Positions 1 through 7,668 of a stretch of DNA of 64,000 bases are shown here, one piece after another. Under the pieces are notes generated by a model that was given only the letters and a program-made list of their open reading frames with translations, did not search any database and had not been told where the DNA came from. Position 1 is the first letter of the stretch; each line of letters opens with the position of its first letter. Where the stretch lies: positions 310,001 through 374,000 of the forward strand of contig NZ_ANAH02000006.1 in the NCBI RefSeq assembly GCF_000335475.2. The letters run 5' to 3'. Source of the stretch: Cystobacter fuscus DSM 2262 (GTDB lineage: Bacteria; Myxococcota; Myxococcia; Myxococcales; Myxococcaceae). A program made the translations under genes and the position numbers.

Positions 1-1526
1 GGGTCGGCGATCTCCACCGCCAGGACGATCCGCTCCGCTCCCTCGCCCGCGCCAGAGGCCGCGTGCGTGCCGAAGGCGATGAGGTTGCCCTTGCGCACTC
101 CCGGCACGGTGGTGGCCACGTGCTCGATGTCCTGCGGGAAGTAGTTGCGGCCGTTGAGGATGATCATCTCCTTGAGCCGGCCGCAGACGTGGAGCTCACC
201 GTCGAGGATGAAGCCGAGATCGCCCGTGCGCAGATACCCACCGGCGAACGCCTGGGCCGTCGCCTCCGCGTCGCCCCAATACTCCTTCATGACGCTGGGG
301 CCGGCGATGCGGATCTCCCCGATATGCCCATGGGGAAGAGGGAACGCGCTGGTCTCGTCCGCCACGTCGAAAATGGCCAGCTCGTGGCCGGAGAAGGGCT
401 TGCCACACGCGACGAGGTCCAACGCACGCTCCGGCTGATCGGACGGGAGGGCGATGCGCTCCTCGCTCAGGCGGGCGTGGTCCACGGGCGTCGAGAGCAG
501 CCCCGCTCCTGGCTTTCCCAGCGCGATGGCCAGCGAGGACTCGGCCATGCCATACATGGGCATCAGCGCCTCGGCGCGGAAGCCCTGGGGTGCGAAGGCC
601 GCGGCGAAGCGCCGCAGGACTTCCGGGCGGATGGGTTCGCCACCACACCCGGCGATGCGCCAGGCGGAGAGATCCAACCCTTGCCGTTGCGCCTCCGGGA
701 TGCGCTTGACGGCCAGGGCGAAGGCGAAGTTGGGCGCACAGGAGATGGTCGCGCGGTACTTGCTGAGAGACTCCAGCCACGTCACCGGTCGCTGCAGGAA
801 GGTCAGCGGTGGGATGAACGCCACGGGCCGTTGGTAGAAGAGCGGGGCCAGCAAGAAGCCAATGAGCCCCATGTCATGGAACAGGGGAAGCCAGGAGACC
901 CCCACGTCCTCGGGCGTCACCCGAAAGCCCTCCTCCATGATGCAGCGGATGTTGGCCGCCAGGTTCCGGTGGGTGACGACGACCCCCTTGGGACTGGACG
1001 TGGAGCCACTGGTGAACTGGAGGAAGGCCACGTCGTCCAGCTTCACCTGCCGGGGTTGCAGGGGTGCGGCGGCGTCCGCGAGCGACTCGGTGGAGATGAT
1101 GTTGCGCACGCTCTCGCACTGGCTCTGCACCGTGCCGAGCAGGAGCTTGATCTTCGCGTTCGTCACCACCGCCGCCGCGCCGCTGCGCCTGACGATGTGC
1201 CGCACGTTCTCGAGATAGCCGTCCAACTGGCCGAGCCCGTGCATCGGGTAGATGGGCACGGGGATGATTCCCGCGCGGATGGCTCCCAGGAACGTGAGGA
1301 CGAACTCGTCATTCTCCGGAAGGATGATGGCGATCCGCTCACCCTGCTTCAGGCCCATCGCCTGCAGCGCGCCGGCACGCGCCGCGGTCTGCTCGGCCAG
1401 ATCTGGGAACGTGATGAGCCGGGTCTGCTCCGTGTTGCCGTTCCGGCTCACGAACGAGAAGCCAATGCGTCCATCGGCGCTCGTCAATCGCGCCACTGCC
1501 TCCGCGACAGTCACTTCCTTGGCCAT
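1..1526 (-). CDS. Fatty acyl-AMP ligase (FAAL-type AMP-binding enzyme), C-terminus beyond window
   Basis: Adenylate-forming enzyme that activates a fatty acid as acyl-AMP, usually to load an acyl carrier protein of a polyketide, peptide or lipid pathway. The reverse strand reads open from ATG 1526-1524 to the window edge, about 508 residues. The P-loop FTSGSTSSPKG is at residues 171-181 with THRNL just after, then LPLFHDMGL, PMYGMAESSLA and the A8-like GYLRTGDLGF. The sequence NGRNYFPQDIEH near the edge is characteristic of FAALs and separates it from acyl-CoA synthetases. The last part and any fused carrier domain lie outside the window. The preceding 500 bases must hold its promoter. Family assignment is firm; substrate and partner are unknown. 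Confidence 0.9.
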   Translation of the reverse strand, partial: MAKEVTVAEAVARLTSADGRIGFSFVSRNGNTEQTRLITFPDLAEQTAARAGALQAMGLKQGERIAIILPENDEFVLTFLGAIRAGIIPVPIYPMHGLGQLDGYLENVRHIVRRSGAAAVVTNAKIKLLLGTVQSQCESVRNIISTESLADAAAPLQPRQVKLDDVAFLQFTSGSTSSPKGVVVTHRNLAANIRCIMEEGFRVTPEDVGVSWLPLFHDMGLIGFLLAPLFYQRPVAFIPPLTFLQRPVTWLESLSKYRATISCAPNFAFALAVKRIPEAQRQGLDLSAWRIAGCGGEPIRPEVLRRFAAAFAPQGFRAEALMPMYGMAESSLAIALGKPGAGLLSTPVDHARLSEERIALPSDQPERALDLVACGKPFSGHELAIFDVADETSAFPLPHGHIGEIRIAGPSVMKEYWGDAEATAQAFAGGYLRTGDLGFILDGELHVCGRLKEMIILNGRNYFPQDIEHVATTVPGVRKGNLIAFGTHAASGAGEGAERIVLAVEIAD

Positions 1527-2029
1527 CCAGAATGTCCCCGACAACGCAAATGACAGCCTGAAAATGCAACTGCATCAGAGAGGTGTGTCCGAGGCTTCGG
1601 TGCGCAAGATGCCGGGAATGAAAATTCGTCAACGAACGCAACCAACCCCATGACAACCAGGAGACAAATAGCATCAAACTCTCAGTGAAGCAACGCGTTT
1701 CCTGTCTTTCGAGTTGGAAGTCTTTTTCTGTCAACCACTGAACCAGGATGGATTCTCACCCTGCTTCGGCGCTGGCTGCTCCACCCACCGTCCAGCGGAG
1801 CAGCCACCTGGACGTGGGCCAGCATCTCCCTCCCCGCCCGAATGCAAGGGTTCCCGTTCGGGCATATACTTTCACCCCTCATGAACCCATTGAATCACCC
1901 GCCGCCATGTTCTCCCCGCGCATGGTCCTCAAGGTGCTCACCGTCCAGCCCGACAAGGCCGCCCAGACCCCGGGACCCCAACCGCTCGCGGCCTCCACCC
2001 CGCGAGCGGCCTGAGCGAACCGCCCCCCT
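1527..2029. other. Intergenic region upstream of the acyl-AMP ligase
   Basis: About 500 bases between two minus-strand genes. It contains a 10-bp perfect hairpin at 1982-2009 (listed separately) and more A+T-rich DNA at 1540-1740, where the ligase promoter should lie. A TTGACA hexamer is read on the minus strand at 1734-1729, but I see no good -10 at the right distance. On the plus strand TATACT at 1865-1870 resembles a -10 box without a matching -35. Short ORFs here have no ribosome-binding site and look like chance. Confidence 0.5.
1982..2009 (-). terminator. Perfect 10-bp hairpin downstream of the ELWxxDGT gene
   Basis: CCGCTCGCGG at 1982-1991 is the exact reverse complement of CCGCGAGCGG at 2000-2009, with an 8-base loop. 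It starts about 20 bases after the stop codon of the minus-strand gene at 2030. There is no T-tract, so it would be a non-canonical terminator or an mRNA 3'-end stabiliser. Confidence 0.5.
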
Positions 2030-5000
2030 CTACGGACTGGGAAGGATGTGGAGGAGGAAGGGACCGCACTCCGTGTCGTAACCATCGACGGTGATGAGCA
2101 CGGTCTGCCCGGCCGACAAACGCACGCCCACGGACGACTGGAGCGTCTCACCCGTATCGTCGTTGCACCCGAGCGACGTGCCGGAGGCCGGGTCCGACAC
2201 CTCGAGGCTCGTGTCGTAGCTGGACCCCTCCGTGGTGAAGGTGAAGACACCCGCCGAAGGGGCCGTCCAGGCGAACGTGGAGTCCGGAGCCAGGGAGTTA
2301 TAGGTGCAGCTGGGAGTGACCTGGCTCTGCCCGGTACACGTGGAGCCCTGGAACACGGCGGTGCCGGTGGCGGACCCCAGGTCCCTGGGGATGCCGAGGA
2401 AGCGTGGCTCGCGGCCATGGGCCTTGTCTCCGGCCATGAAGAAGAGCCGATCCCCCAGGCGGGCGAACGAATGGGGTTCGGATGAGTCGGGGCCGGGCAC
2501 GAGGTCCATCATCCGGAACGTGCCCGCCACCGTCCCATCGGTCCGCCACAGTTCCGCGCCACCGGCCATGTCCACACCGGTGAAGAGCGCCAGCCCCCGA
2601 TCTTCCAACCCGAAGATGTCGACAAGGAAGTCCGCACTCCGGGGGCGCAGGCCTCCCGGCGGGCCCGGAAGCAGATCCACGAGCAGGTGCGTCCCGGCCT
2701 GCGTGCCGTCGGTCCTCCAGAGCTCCCAGCCATGGGTGTCCTCGTAGGCCACGAACACCAGTCCCGAGCCCACGGGCGTGAGCGAATGCGGCGCGGAGTT
2801 CCTGAGACCGGGATGGATGTCCGCGAGCATGTATGTCCCGGCCGCCGTGCCATCACTGCGCCACAGCTCGTAGCCGTGAACATCATCGTCCGCGGTGAAG
2901 TACAGCTCGCTCCGCGAGGGCACCGGGTGGGACATCTCCAGGGAGTAGAACCCATCCTTGACGAGCACCGTGCCGCTCTGCGTGCCGTCACTCTTCCAGA
3001 GCTGCGCCCCGCCATCTCCGTCGCGAGCGGCGAAGAACAAGGTGCCGTTCACCCCCGTGAGCATGTCGAGCGAGGCGTACCTGCCGGCGAAGGGAACCTT
3101 GACCAGGCTCGTCCCCTCCGGAGTGCCATCACTCTTCCACAATCCCGAATCGTGGAGGCTGTCATCCGCCTCGAAGTAGAGGAGGCCACCCATCACCGTG
3201 AGCCCGTCGACCTCACCCGAGGAGTCCCCCAGGCCCATGGACTTGACGGGAACGGTGCCGGCCTCGCTTCCGTCGCTGCGCCAGAGGGACCAGCCGTTGA
3301 CGTCGTCATACGCACTGAAGAACAGCGTGCCATTCAGCGCGGTGAGGTCCTCGAGGGAAGAGGAGTCTGGACCCGCGCAGAGGTCCTTGACCAGGACCGT
3401 CCCGACGGCGGTGCCATCGCTCTTCCACAGCTCGAGACCATGCACCCCGTCGTCCGCCGTGAAGAAGAGCGTCCCGCCCACGCTCACCGCCGCGGGCTTG
3501 TGCAACCACGTATCCGTCTCCGGTGCCACTTCCGGCAGGGTCCTGAGATGGACCGTGCCGGCCGCCGTCCCATCGCTCTTCCAGAGCGCCTCGCCAGGGC
3601 TGCCATCCGAGGCGACGAAGAAGACCGACCCCCCCACGACCCCCAGGGGGTGGTGGTGGGACTGGGAGTTCCGGGTGCCTGCCCAGAGGCCCGCCAGCTC
3701 CCGGGTCCCCTTCACGGTCCCGTTCGTCCTCCACGTGAACTCCGGGATGTCATTCAGCGGGACTCCTGGCGCGTCCTCCGGCACGGAGAACAACAGCGCG
3801 CTGCCCACCGGGGTGAGGTCGTGCGACTTCTCGTACCAGGGGTTCGTCTCCTCGACCCACGTCTTGAGGGCAAGGGTCCCGGCGGTGGTGCCGTCGCCGC
3901 GCCACAGCCCACGCGTGCCCACGGTGGTCGAGGCCGTGAAGTAGAGGCCACCGTTCCAGGCAACAAGTTCCTGGGGGGCCGAGCCGTCAACGCCCGGGAC
4001 CAGATCCTTCACCTGGCGCGTGCCCGCCGCCGTGCCATTGCTCGTCCACAACTCACGCCCGCCCAGGGCATCGGTGCCAACGAAATAAAGCGCGTTGCCG
4101 AACGCGGTGAGCGAGCCCGGCGCTTCATCGAAGCCGCGGAGCAGGACCGGCGCCGTGCCATCGCTCTTCCAGAGCGACGTGGAGTTCGCGAAGAAGAGGG
4201 TCCCGTTGACGGCTTCCAGAGCGGAGATCCTGGAAGCCTGTGTGGACACGGGGACGGTCCCCGCTGGCGTGCCGTCGCTCTTCCACAGGGTCTTGTCCAC
4301 GGTGAAGAAGAGTGAGCTGCCCACCTGGGTGAAGAGGTGGCTCGGCAGATAGGAGTTGGCATTCACGGAGATCGTCTTGAGGAGCACGGCTCCCGTGGCC
4401 CCCTGCCACTTCCACAGCTCCAGGTTGTTCGCGGCATCCCGCCCGGTGAAGAACAAGGTGGTGCCCGTGGAGAGCAGCTCGAAAGAACAGGCGCAATCCT
4501 GGGAAGCCAGTTGCTTCAGGAGCACGGTGCCCGCCTCGGTGCCATCGCTCTTCCAGAGCTGCCTCGGAGAGCCCCCGTAGACGAAGAACACCGTTCCACC
4601 CACCTGTGCCATGGCAGTGATCCGCGCCAGGTCGCTGGTCTTGAGCAGGCGCTTCACCAGGACGGTTCCCGCCAGGGTGCCGTCCGTCTTCCAGAGTTCA
4701 TCCGCCCCGAACTCGTCCACGCCCCCACTCTGGGCCGTGAAGAAGACCTTTCCCTGCGCGAGGGTCAGCAACCGGGGCCCCGAGCTCGCCAGTCCAGGCG
4801 AGAGATCCTTCACGAGCGAGGTGCCTGCCTCGGTCCCGTCCCCGCGCCACAGCTCCGTGCCATGCAACTCGTCGCTCGCCACGAAGAGCGCCACGCCTCC
4901 CCCCAGGGCCACGGACTCGGAGGGGCGCTGGGGAAAGCGGACCGGGCGGGTGTTGATGTCCCGCACCTGCACCGTCCCCAGGGGCAAGGCCTGGGTCACG

Positions 5001-5110
5001 GTGCTCGGCTCCAGCGCGCGGGCATCATCCATCCCCTGTGTCTGCATGCAGCCACCGAGCACGGTGAGCATTCCGGCGAGAAACAGCCGAATCACCTCTG
5101 TCACTCTCAT
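2030..5110 (-). CDS. ELWxxDGT repeat lipoprotein with C-terminal pre-peptidase-like domain
   Basis: A 1026-residue exported protein of unknown function. An N-terminal hydrophobic segment ends in the lipobox LGGC (Cys21), so it should be a lipoprotein. At least 17 copies of the motif ELWxxDGTxxGT recur every 45-50 residues from about 65 to 905, giving a probable beta-propeller array. Some copies are degenerate (LWKWQGA, TWRTNGT). Residues from about 920 contain FTFTTEGSSYDTSLEV and a TVDGYDTECG ending, resembling the pre-peptidase C-terminal (PPC) beta-sandwich found on secreted proteins. ATG 5110 is preceded by AGGGA. ELWxxDGT proteins are abundant in myxobacteria; surface binding or adhesion is a guess. 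Confidence 0.85.
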   Translation of the reverse strand: MRVTEVIRLFLAGMLTVLGGCMQTQGMDDARALEPSTVTQALPLGTVQVRDINTRPVRFPQRPSESVALGGGVALFVASDELHGTELWRGDGTEAGTSLVKDLSPGLASSGPRLLTLAQGKVFFTAQSGGVDEFGADELWKTDGTLAGTVLVKRLLKTSDLARITAMAQVGGTVFFVYGGSPRQLWKSDGTEAGTVLLKQLASQDCACSFELLSTGTTLFFTGRDAANNLELWKWQGATGAVLLKTISVNANSYLPSHLFTQVGSSLFFTVDKTLWKSDGTPAGTVPVSTQASRISALEAVNGTLFFANSTSLWKSDGTAPVLLRGFDEAPGSLTAFGNALYFVGTDALGGRELWTSNGTAAGTRQVKDLVPGVDGSAPQELVAWNGGLYFTASTTVGTRGLWRGDGTTAGTLALKTWVEETNPWYEKSHDLTPVGSALLFSVPEDAPGVPLNDIPEFTWRTNGTVKGTRELAGLWAGTRNSQSHHHPLGVVGGSVFFVASDGSPGEALWKSDGTAAGTVHLRTLPEVAPETDTWLHKPAAVSVGGTLFFTADDGVHGLELWKSDGTAVGTVLVKDLCAGPDSSSLEDLTALNGTLFFSAYDDVNGWSLWRSDGSEAGTVPVKSMGLGDSSGEVDGLTVMGGLLYFEADDSLHDSGLWKSDGTPEGTSLVKVPFAGRYASLDMLTGVNGTLFFAARDGDGGAQLWKSDGTQSGTVLVKDGFYSLEMSHPVPSRSELYFTADDDVHGYELWRSDGTAAGTYMLADIHPGLRNSAPHSLTPVGSGLVFVAYEDTHGWELWRTDGTQAGTHLLVDLLPGPPGGLRPRSADFLVDIFGLEDRGLALFTGVDMAGGAELWRTDGTVAGTFRMMDLVPGPDSSEPHSFARLGDRLFFMAGDKAHGREPRFLGIPRDLGSATGTAVFQGSTCTGQSQVTPSCTYNSLAPDSTFAWTAPSAGVFTFTTEGSSYDTSLEVSDPASGTSLGCNDDTGETLQSSVGVRLSAGQTVLITVDGYDTECGPFLLHILPSP

Positions 5111-5274
5111 TCGAGTTCCCTACCAGGGGGATGAGGACAGAGGCGGCACGAGCCTCCCCCGTGCTCGCGCCACGTGGCCCCACTCCTCCGGTTCGCGGCG
5201 CTCCCAGAGGGAGGGGAAGAGCAAGGCCCTTCCCCTTTAACACGAAGGAACCTGGCGCAGGGGTTACCGCGGCC

Positions 5275-6441
5275 CTACCGGTCCGCCTCCAGCCGCCAGC
5301 CCCAGAGTTGTTCGTACTGCCGCCGCATGACGCTCGCCGGAGCCAGCCGGATGGACTGCTCACGCATCCAGACAGCGAGCGGGTGCTTCCACTGGGCAAT
5401 GACGCCGAAGCGCCACGAGGTCTGCTGCAACCACGCGGTGCGCTCCCGTCGTCGGGCCTCATAGTCCCGCAGGCCGCGCTCGAGGTCTTCCGTCCCGCTC
5501 AACACCTGGGCCAGCACTCCGCCATCCTCGATCGCCGAGCACGCCCCCTGCCCCAGGTTGGGCATCATCGGGTGCGCCGCGTCTCCCAGCAGCGTCACCC
5601 TCCCCCGTCCCCACTGCTCGATCGGCAGCCGATCCAGGAGATCGTTGCGCAGCAGGTCCGCCTCGTCCGTGGCCGCGATGAGCTGCGGGATGGGCGCATG
5701 GGCCGTCCGGAAGATCTCCTGCAGGAAGGCCTTGTCGCCCCCCGGCACGGGCTGCCCCTCGGGCCAGTCGGCGACCGCGAACCAGTACACGACGTCCTCG
5801 CGCACATGGCCCATGCCGAAGCGCGCCCCGCTGCCCTGCGTCTCGCGCAGCATCCCCCGCGGCAGACCCGGGTGCTCGAAGCCTCGCGCCAGTCCGCGCC
5901 AGCAGGGTTGGCCCGCATAGCGCAGGCGCTCCCCCGGGTGCAGTTGCGCACGCACCACCGAGCGCAACCCATCCGCCCCCACCAACACATCCCCCCTCGC
6001 CTCCCGCCCGTCCTCGAAGTGCGCCACCACCCCGGACCCGTCCTCCTCGAAGCGCGCCAGCCGCGCCCCCAGGTGAACCGGAATCCCCTCCCCCAGCGCC
6101 TCGCTCAGGACTCCATGCACCGCCGCCCGGTGGAAGAGCACGGGCGGAGCCCCCTCGCAGGGCAGCTCCTCCGTTCGCACCTTCATCAGCGCCGTCCCCC
6201 GCCACGAGCACATCTCCGCCTGCGTCACCACCACCCCGCGCTCCACCGCGTGCCGCAGCCCCAGCCCGACCAGCACGCTCATGGCGTTGGGCGAGAGCAT
6301 CAGCCCCGAGCCCACCTCCCGGAGTTGGAGTGCCTGCTCGAAGACCTCCACCCGCCAGCCCCGCCGGTGCAGGGAGAGCGCCGCCGTCAGACCACCCAGG
6401 CCCCCACCGATGATCAATGCCTTCCGCTTCGCCGTGTGCAT
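5275..6441 (-). CDS. FAD-dependent aromatic-ring monooxygenase (salicylate hydroxylase-like)
   Basis: Group A flavoprotein monooxygenase of 388 residues. It shows the Rossmann FAD motif GGGLGG at residues 12-17, the DG motif VGADGLRS near 155 and the GD motif GDAAHPMMPNLGQG near 286, in the order and spacing of the UbiH/salicylate hydroxylase family. I chose ATG 6441, which has GGGGGACGAGAC immediately upstream, over the GTG at 6462. It stands alone; the next plus-strand gene diverges from its 5' end. The substrate cannot be deduced. Confidence 0.88.
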   Translation of the reverse strand: MHTAKRKALIIGGGLGGLTAALSLHRRGWRVEVFEQALQLREVGSGLMLSPNAMSVLVGLGLRHAVERGVVVTQAEMCSWRGTALMKVRTEELPCEGAPPVLFHRAAVHGVLSEALGEGIPVHLGARLARFEEDGSGVVAHFEDGREARGDVLVGADGLRSVVRAQLHPGERLRYAGQPCWRGLARGFEHPGLPRGMLRETQGSGARFGMGHVREDVVYWFAVADWPEGQPVPGGDKAFLQEIFRTAHAPIPQLIAATDEADLLRNDLLDRLPIEQWGRGRVTLLGDAAHPMMPNLGQGACSAIEDGGVLAQVLSGTEDLERGLRDYEARRRERTAWLQQTSWRFGVIAQWKHPLAVWMREQSIRLAPASVMRRQYEQLWGWRLEADR

Positions 6442-6545
6442 GTCTCGTCCCCCAGCCGGCACGGTTGAAAGAAGAGGAAATCATGATTCATACTCCAGGT
6501 GAACCCAGTGGAATGATCCATCCACGAGCCCTGGAGTCGAGCCCC

Positions 6546-6947
6546 ATGAAGACGCTTCGCTTGTCCCTGCTGGTGGTGTGCACCCTGTCGCTGGCCGCGT
6601 GTGGTGGGAGCGACTCGAACTCCGAGGCGGCGCCCTCCGAGGTGGCTCCCGAGGCGGCTGAACAGCCGGGAGTGCACGCCATGGTCACGTGCTACGCGTA
6701 CCTGCTCGATGGCACCAACCTCTCCGGGCCGACGCTCAACCCCTTTCCGGTGACGGGGTCGGTGGCCCAGTGCATCAACCTTCCGGCGGCCTCGGACAAC
6801 CTGACGTCCTCCTTCCGCCTCGCCAACTGTGGGGCGTTCTTCTTCGATGGCGCCAACTGCACGGGAGCCTCCTTCGCGGCGCCGACCAGCAGCCTCACGA
6901 TGCCTCCCGGCTTCGACAACGTCACCACCTCGCTGCGCTTCTATTGA
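6546..6947 (+). CDS. Small lipoprotein with crystallin/I36-like Cys-rich domain
   Basis: A 133-residue secreted lipoprotein. MKT at 6546 follows GGAG by eight bases. A hydrophobic stretch ends in LAAC (Cys19), followed by an acidic Ser/Ala/Pro linker. The remaining 85 residues show two similar halves with Cys residues, aromatic strands (FFFDGANCTG) and a terminal TTSLRFY, reminiscent of beta/gamma-crystallin or peptidase-inhibitor I36 folds. That resemblance is my inference. The open frame extends upstream to 6417, but those residues lack a signal peptide start and overlap the divergent monooxygenase. Confidence 0.75.
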   Translation: MKTLRLSLLVVCTLSLAACGGSDSNSEAAPSEVAPEAAEQPGVHAMVTCYAYLLDGTNLSGPTLNPFPVTGSVAQCINLPAASDNLTSSFRLANCGAFFFDGANCTGASFAAPTSSLTMPPGFDNVTTSLRFY

Positions 6948-6966
6948 TTCGCGCGGTCATCCATCC

Positions 6967-7668
6967 ATGAGATTGCCGCTGCTCCTGTTGGTTCTCGTCT
7001 CGGGACTCGCTCGCGCGGAGCAGACCTGCGCCACTCCAACCGAGAACCACCAGCGACTCGCCTTCATCCAAACCCACCTGAACGAGGACGCACGCCGGGC
7101 GCGGCTCTGGACGGGCGCGTGGGGCGCGGGCTACGGGGTGTTGACCCTGGGCCAGCTCGCCGCGGTCCCGGCTGTTCCCTCGGGCGAGCAGGTGGACCTC
7201 TACGTGGGAGCTCTCTCCTCCGCCGGCGGGCTCGTGGCGCTTCTCGCGATGCCGCTGGACGTGGTGGCGGACTCCACCACGCTCGACACGCTGGCGCGTG
7301 AACACCCCAGTGAGGTGGACTGCGACGTGCTCGCCGAGGCCGAACGGCTGCTCGTGCGCGGCGCCGAGGGCGAAGCGCTGGGCCGAAGCTGGCTGATGCA
7401 CGGCGCGAACGTGCTCTACGGCCTGCTCTCCGGACTGGTGCTGGGCCTCGCCTTCGACCGGTGGGTCTCGGGCGCCGTCACCGCCGTCACCGGCATCCTG
7501 ATCGGCGAGGCGATGATCCTCACCCAGCCCTTCGGCGCCGAGGAGACGCTCCGGCGCTACCGCGAGGGAGCGTGGAGCGCCTCGAGGAGTGCGCCATCAC
7601 CCGCGTGGAACCTCCAGGTGGCGGTGGCGCCCTCTCGCATCGGCGTGCAACTGCACGTCTCGTTCTAA
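6967..7668 (+). CDS. Hypothetical membrane protein with signal peptide
   Basis: A 233-residue protein that I cannot assign to a family. ATG 6967 opens a clear signal peptide (MRLPLLLLVLVSGLARAEQ, cleavage after ARA). Four or so hydrophobic segments follow at roughly 45-65, 75-95, 150-170 and 175-200. It lies 19 bases after the lipoprotein gene and may be co-transcribed. Its stop codon overlaps by four bases the 3' end of the convergent HerA-type ATPase gene, leaving no room for a separate terminator. Confidence 0.7.
   Translation: MRLPLLLLVLVSGLARAEQTCATPTENHQRLAFIQTHLNEDARRARLWTGAWGAGYGVLTLGQLAAVPAVPSGEQVDLYVGALSSAGGLVALLAMPLDVVADSTTLDTLAREHPSEVDCDVLAEAERLLVRGAEGEALGRSWLMHGANVLYGLLSGLVLGLAFDRWVSGAVTAVTGILIGEAMILTQPFGAEETLRRYREGAWSASRSAPSPAWNLQVAVAPSRIGVQLHVSF

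Noticed and set aside
63-1553. 496-codon plus-strand open frame at the window start
   Set aside because: Mirror frame of the acyl-AMP ligase, whose motifs are unmistakable on the minus strand.
1729-1734. TTGACA hexamer on the minus strand upstream of the acyl-AMP ligase
   Set aside because: No acceptable -10 element 16-18 bases downstream, so not called as a promoter.
1908-2014. 35-codon peptide after a TATACT box on the plus strand
   Set aside because: No ribosome site or -35 element, and its 3' half is the hairpin that probably ends the ELWxxDGT transcript.
2100-4900. Repeated DNA pattern across this interval
   Set aside because: It is the coding sequence of the ELWxxDGT amino-acid repeats, not a CRISPR array or satellite; there are no uniform repeats with unique spacers.
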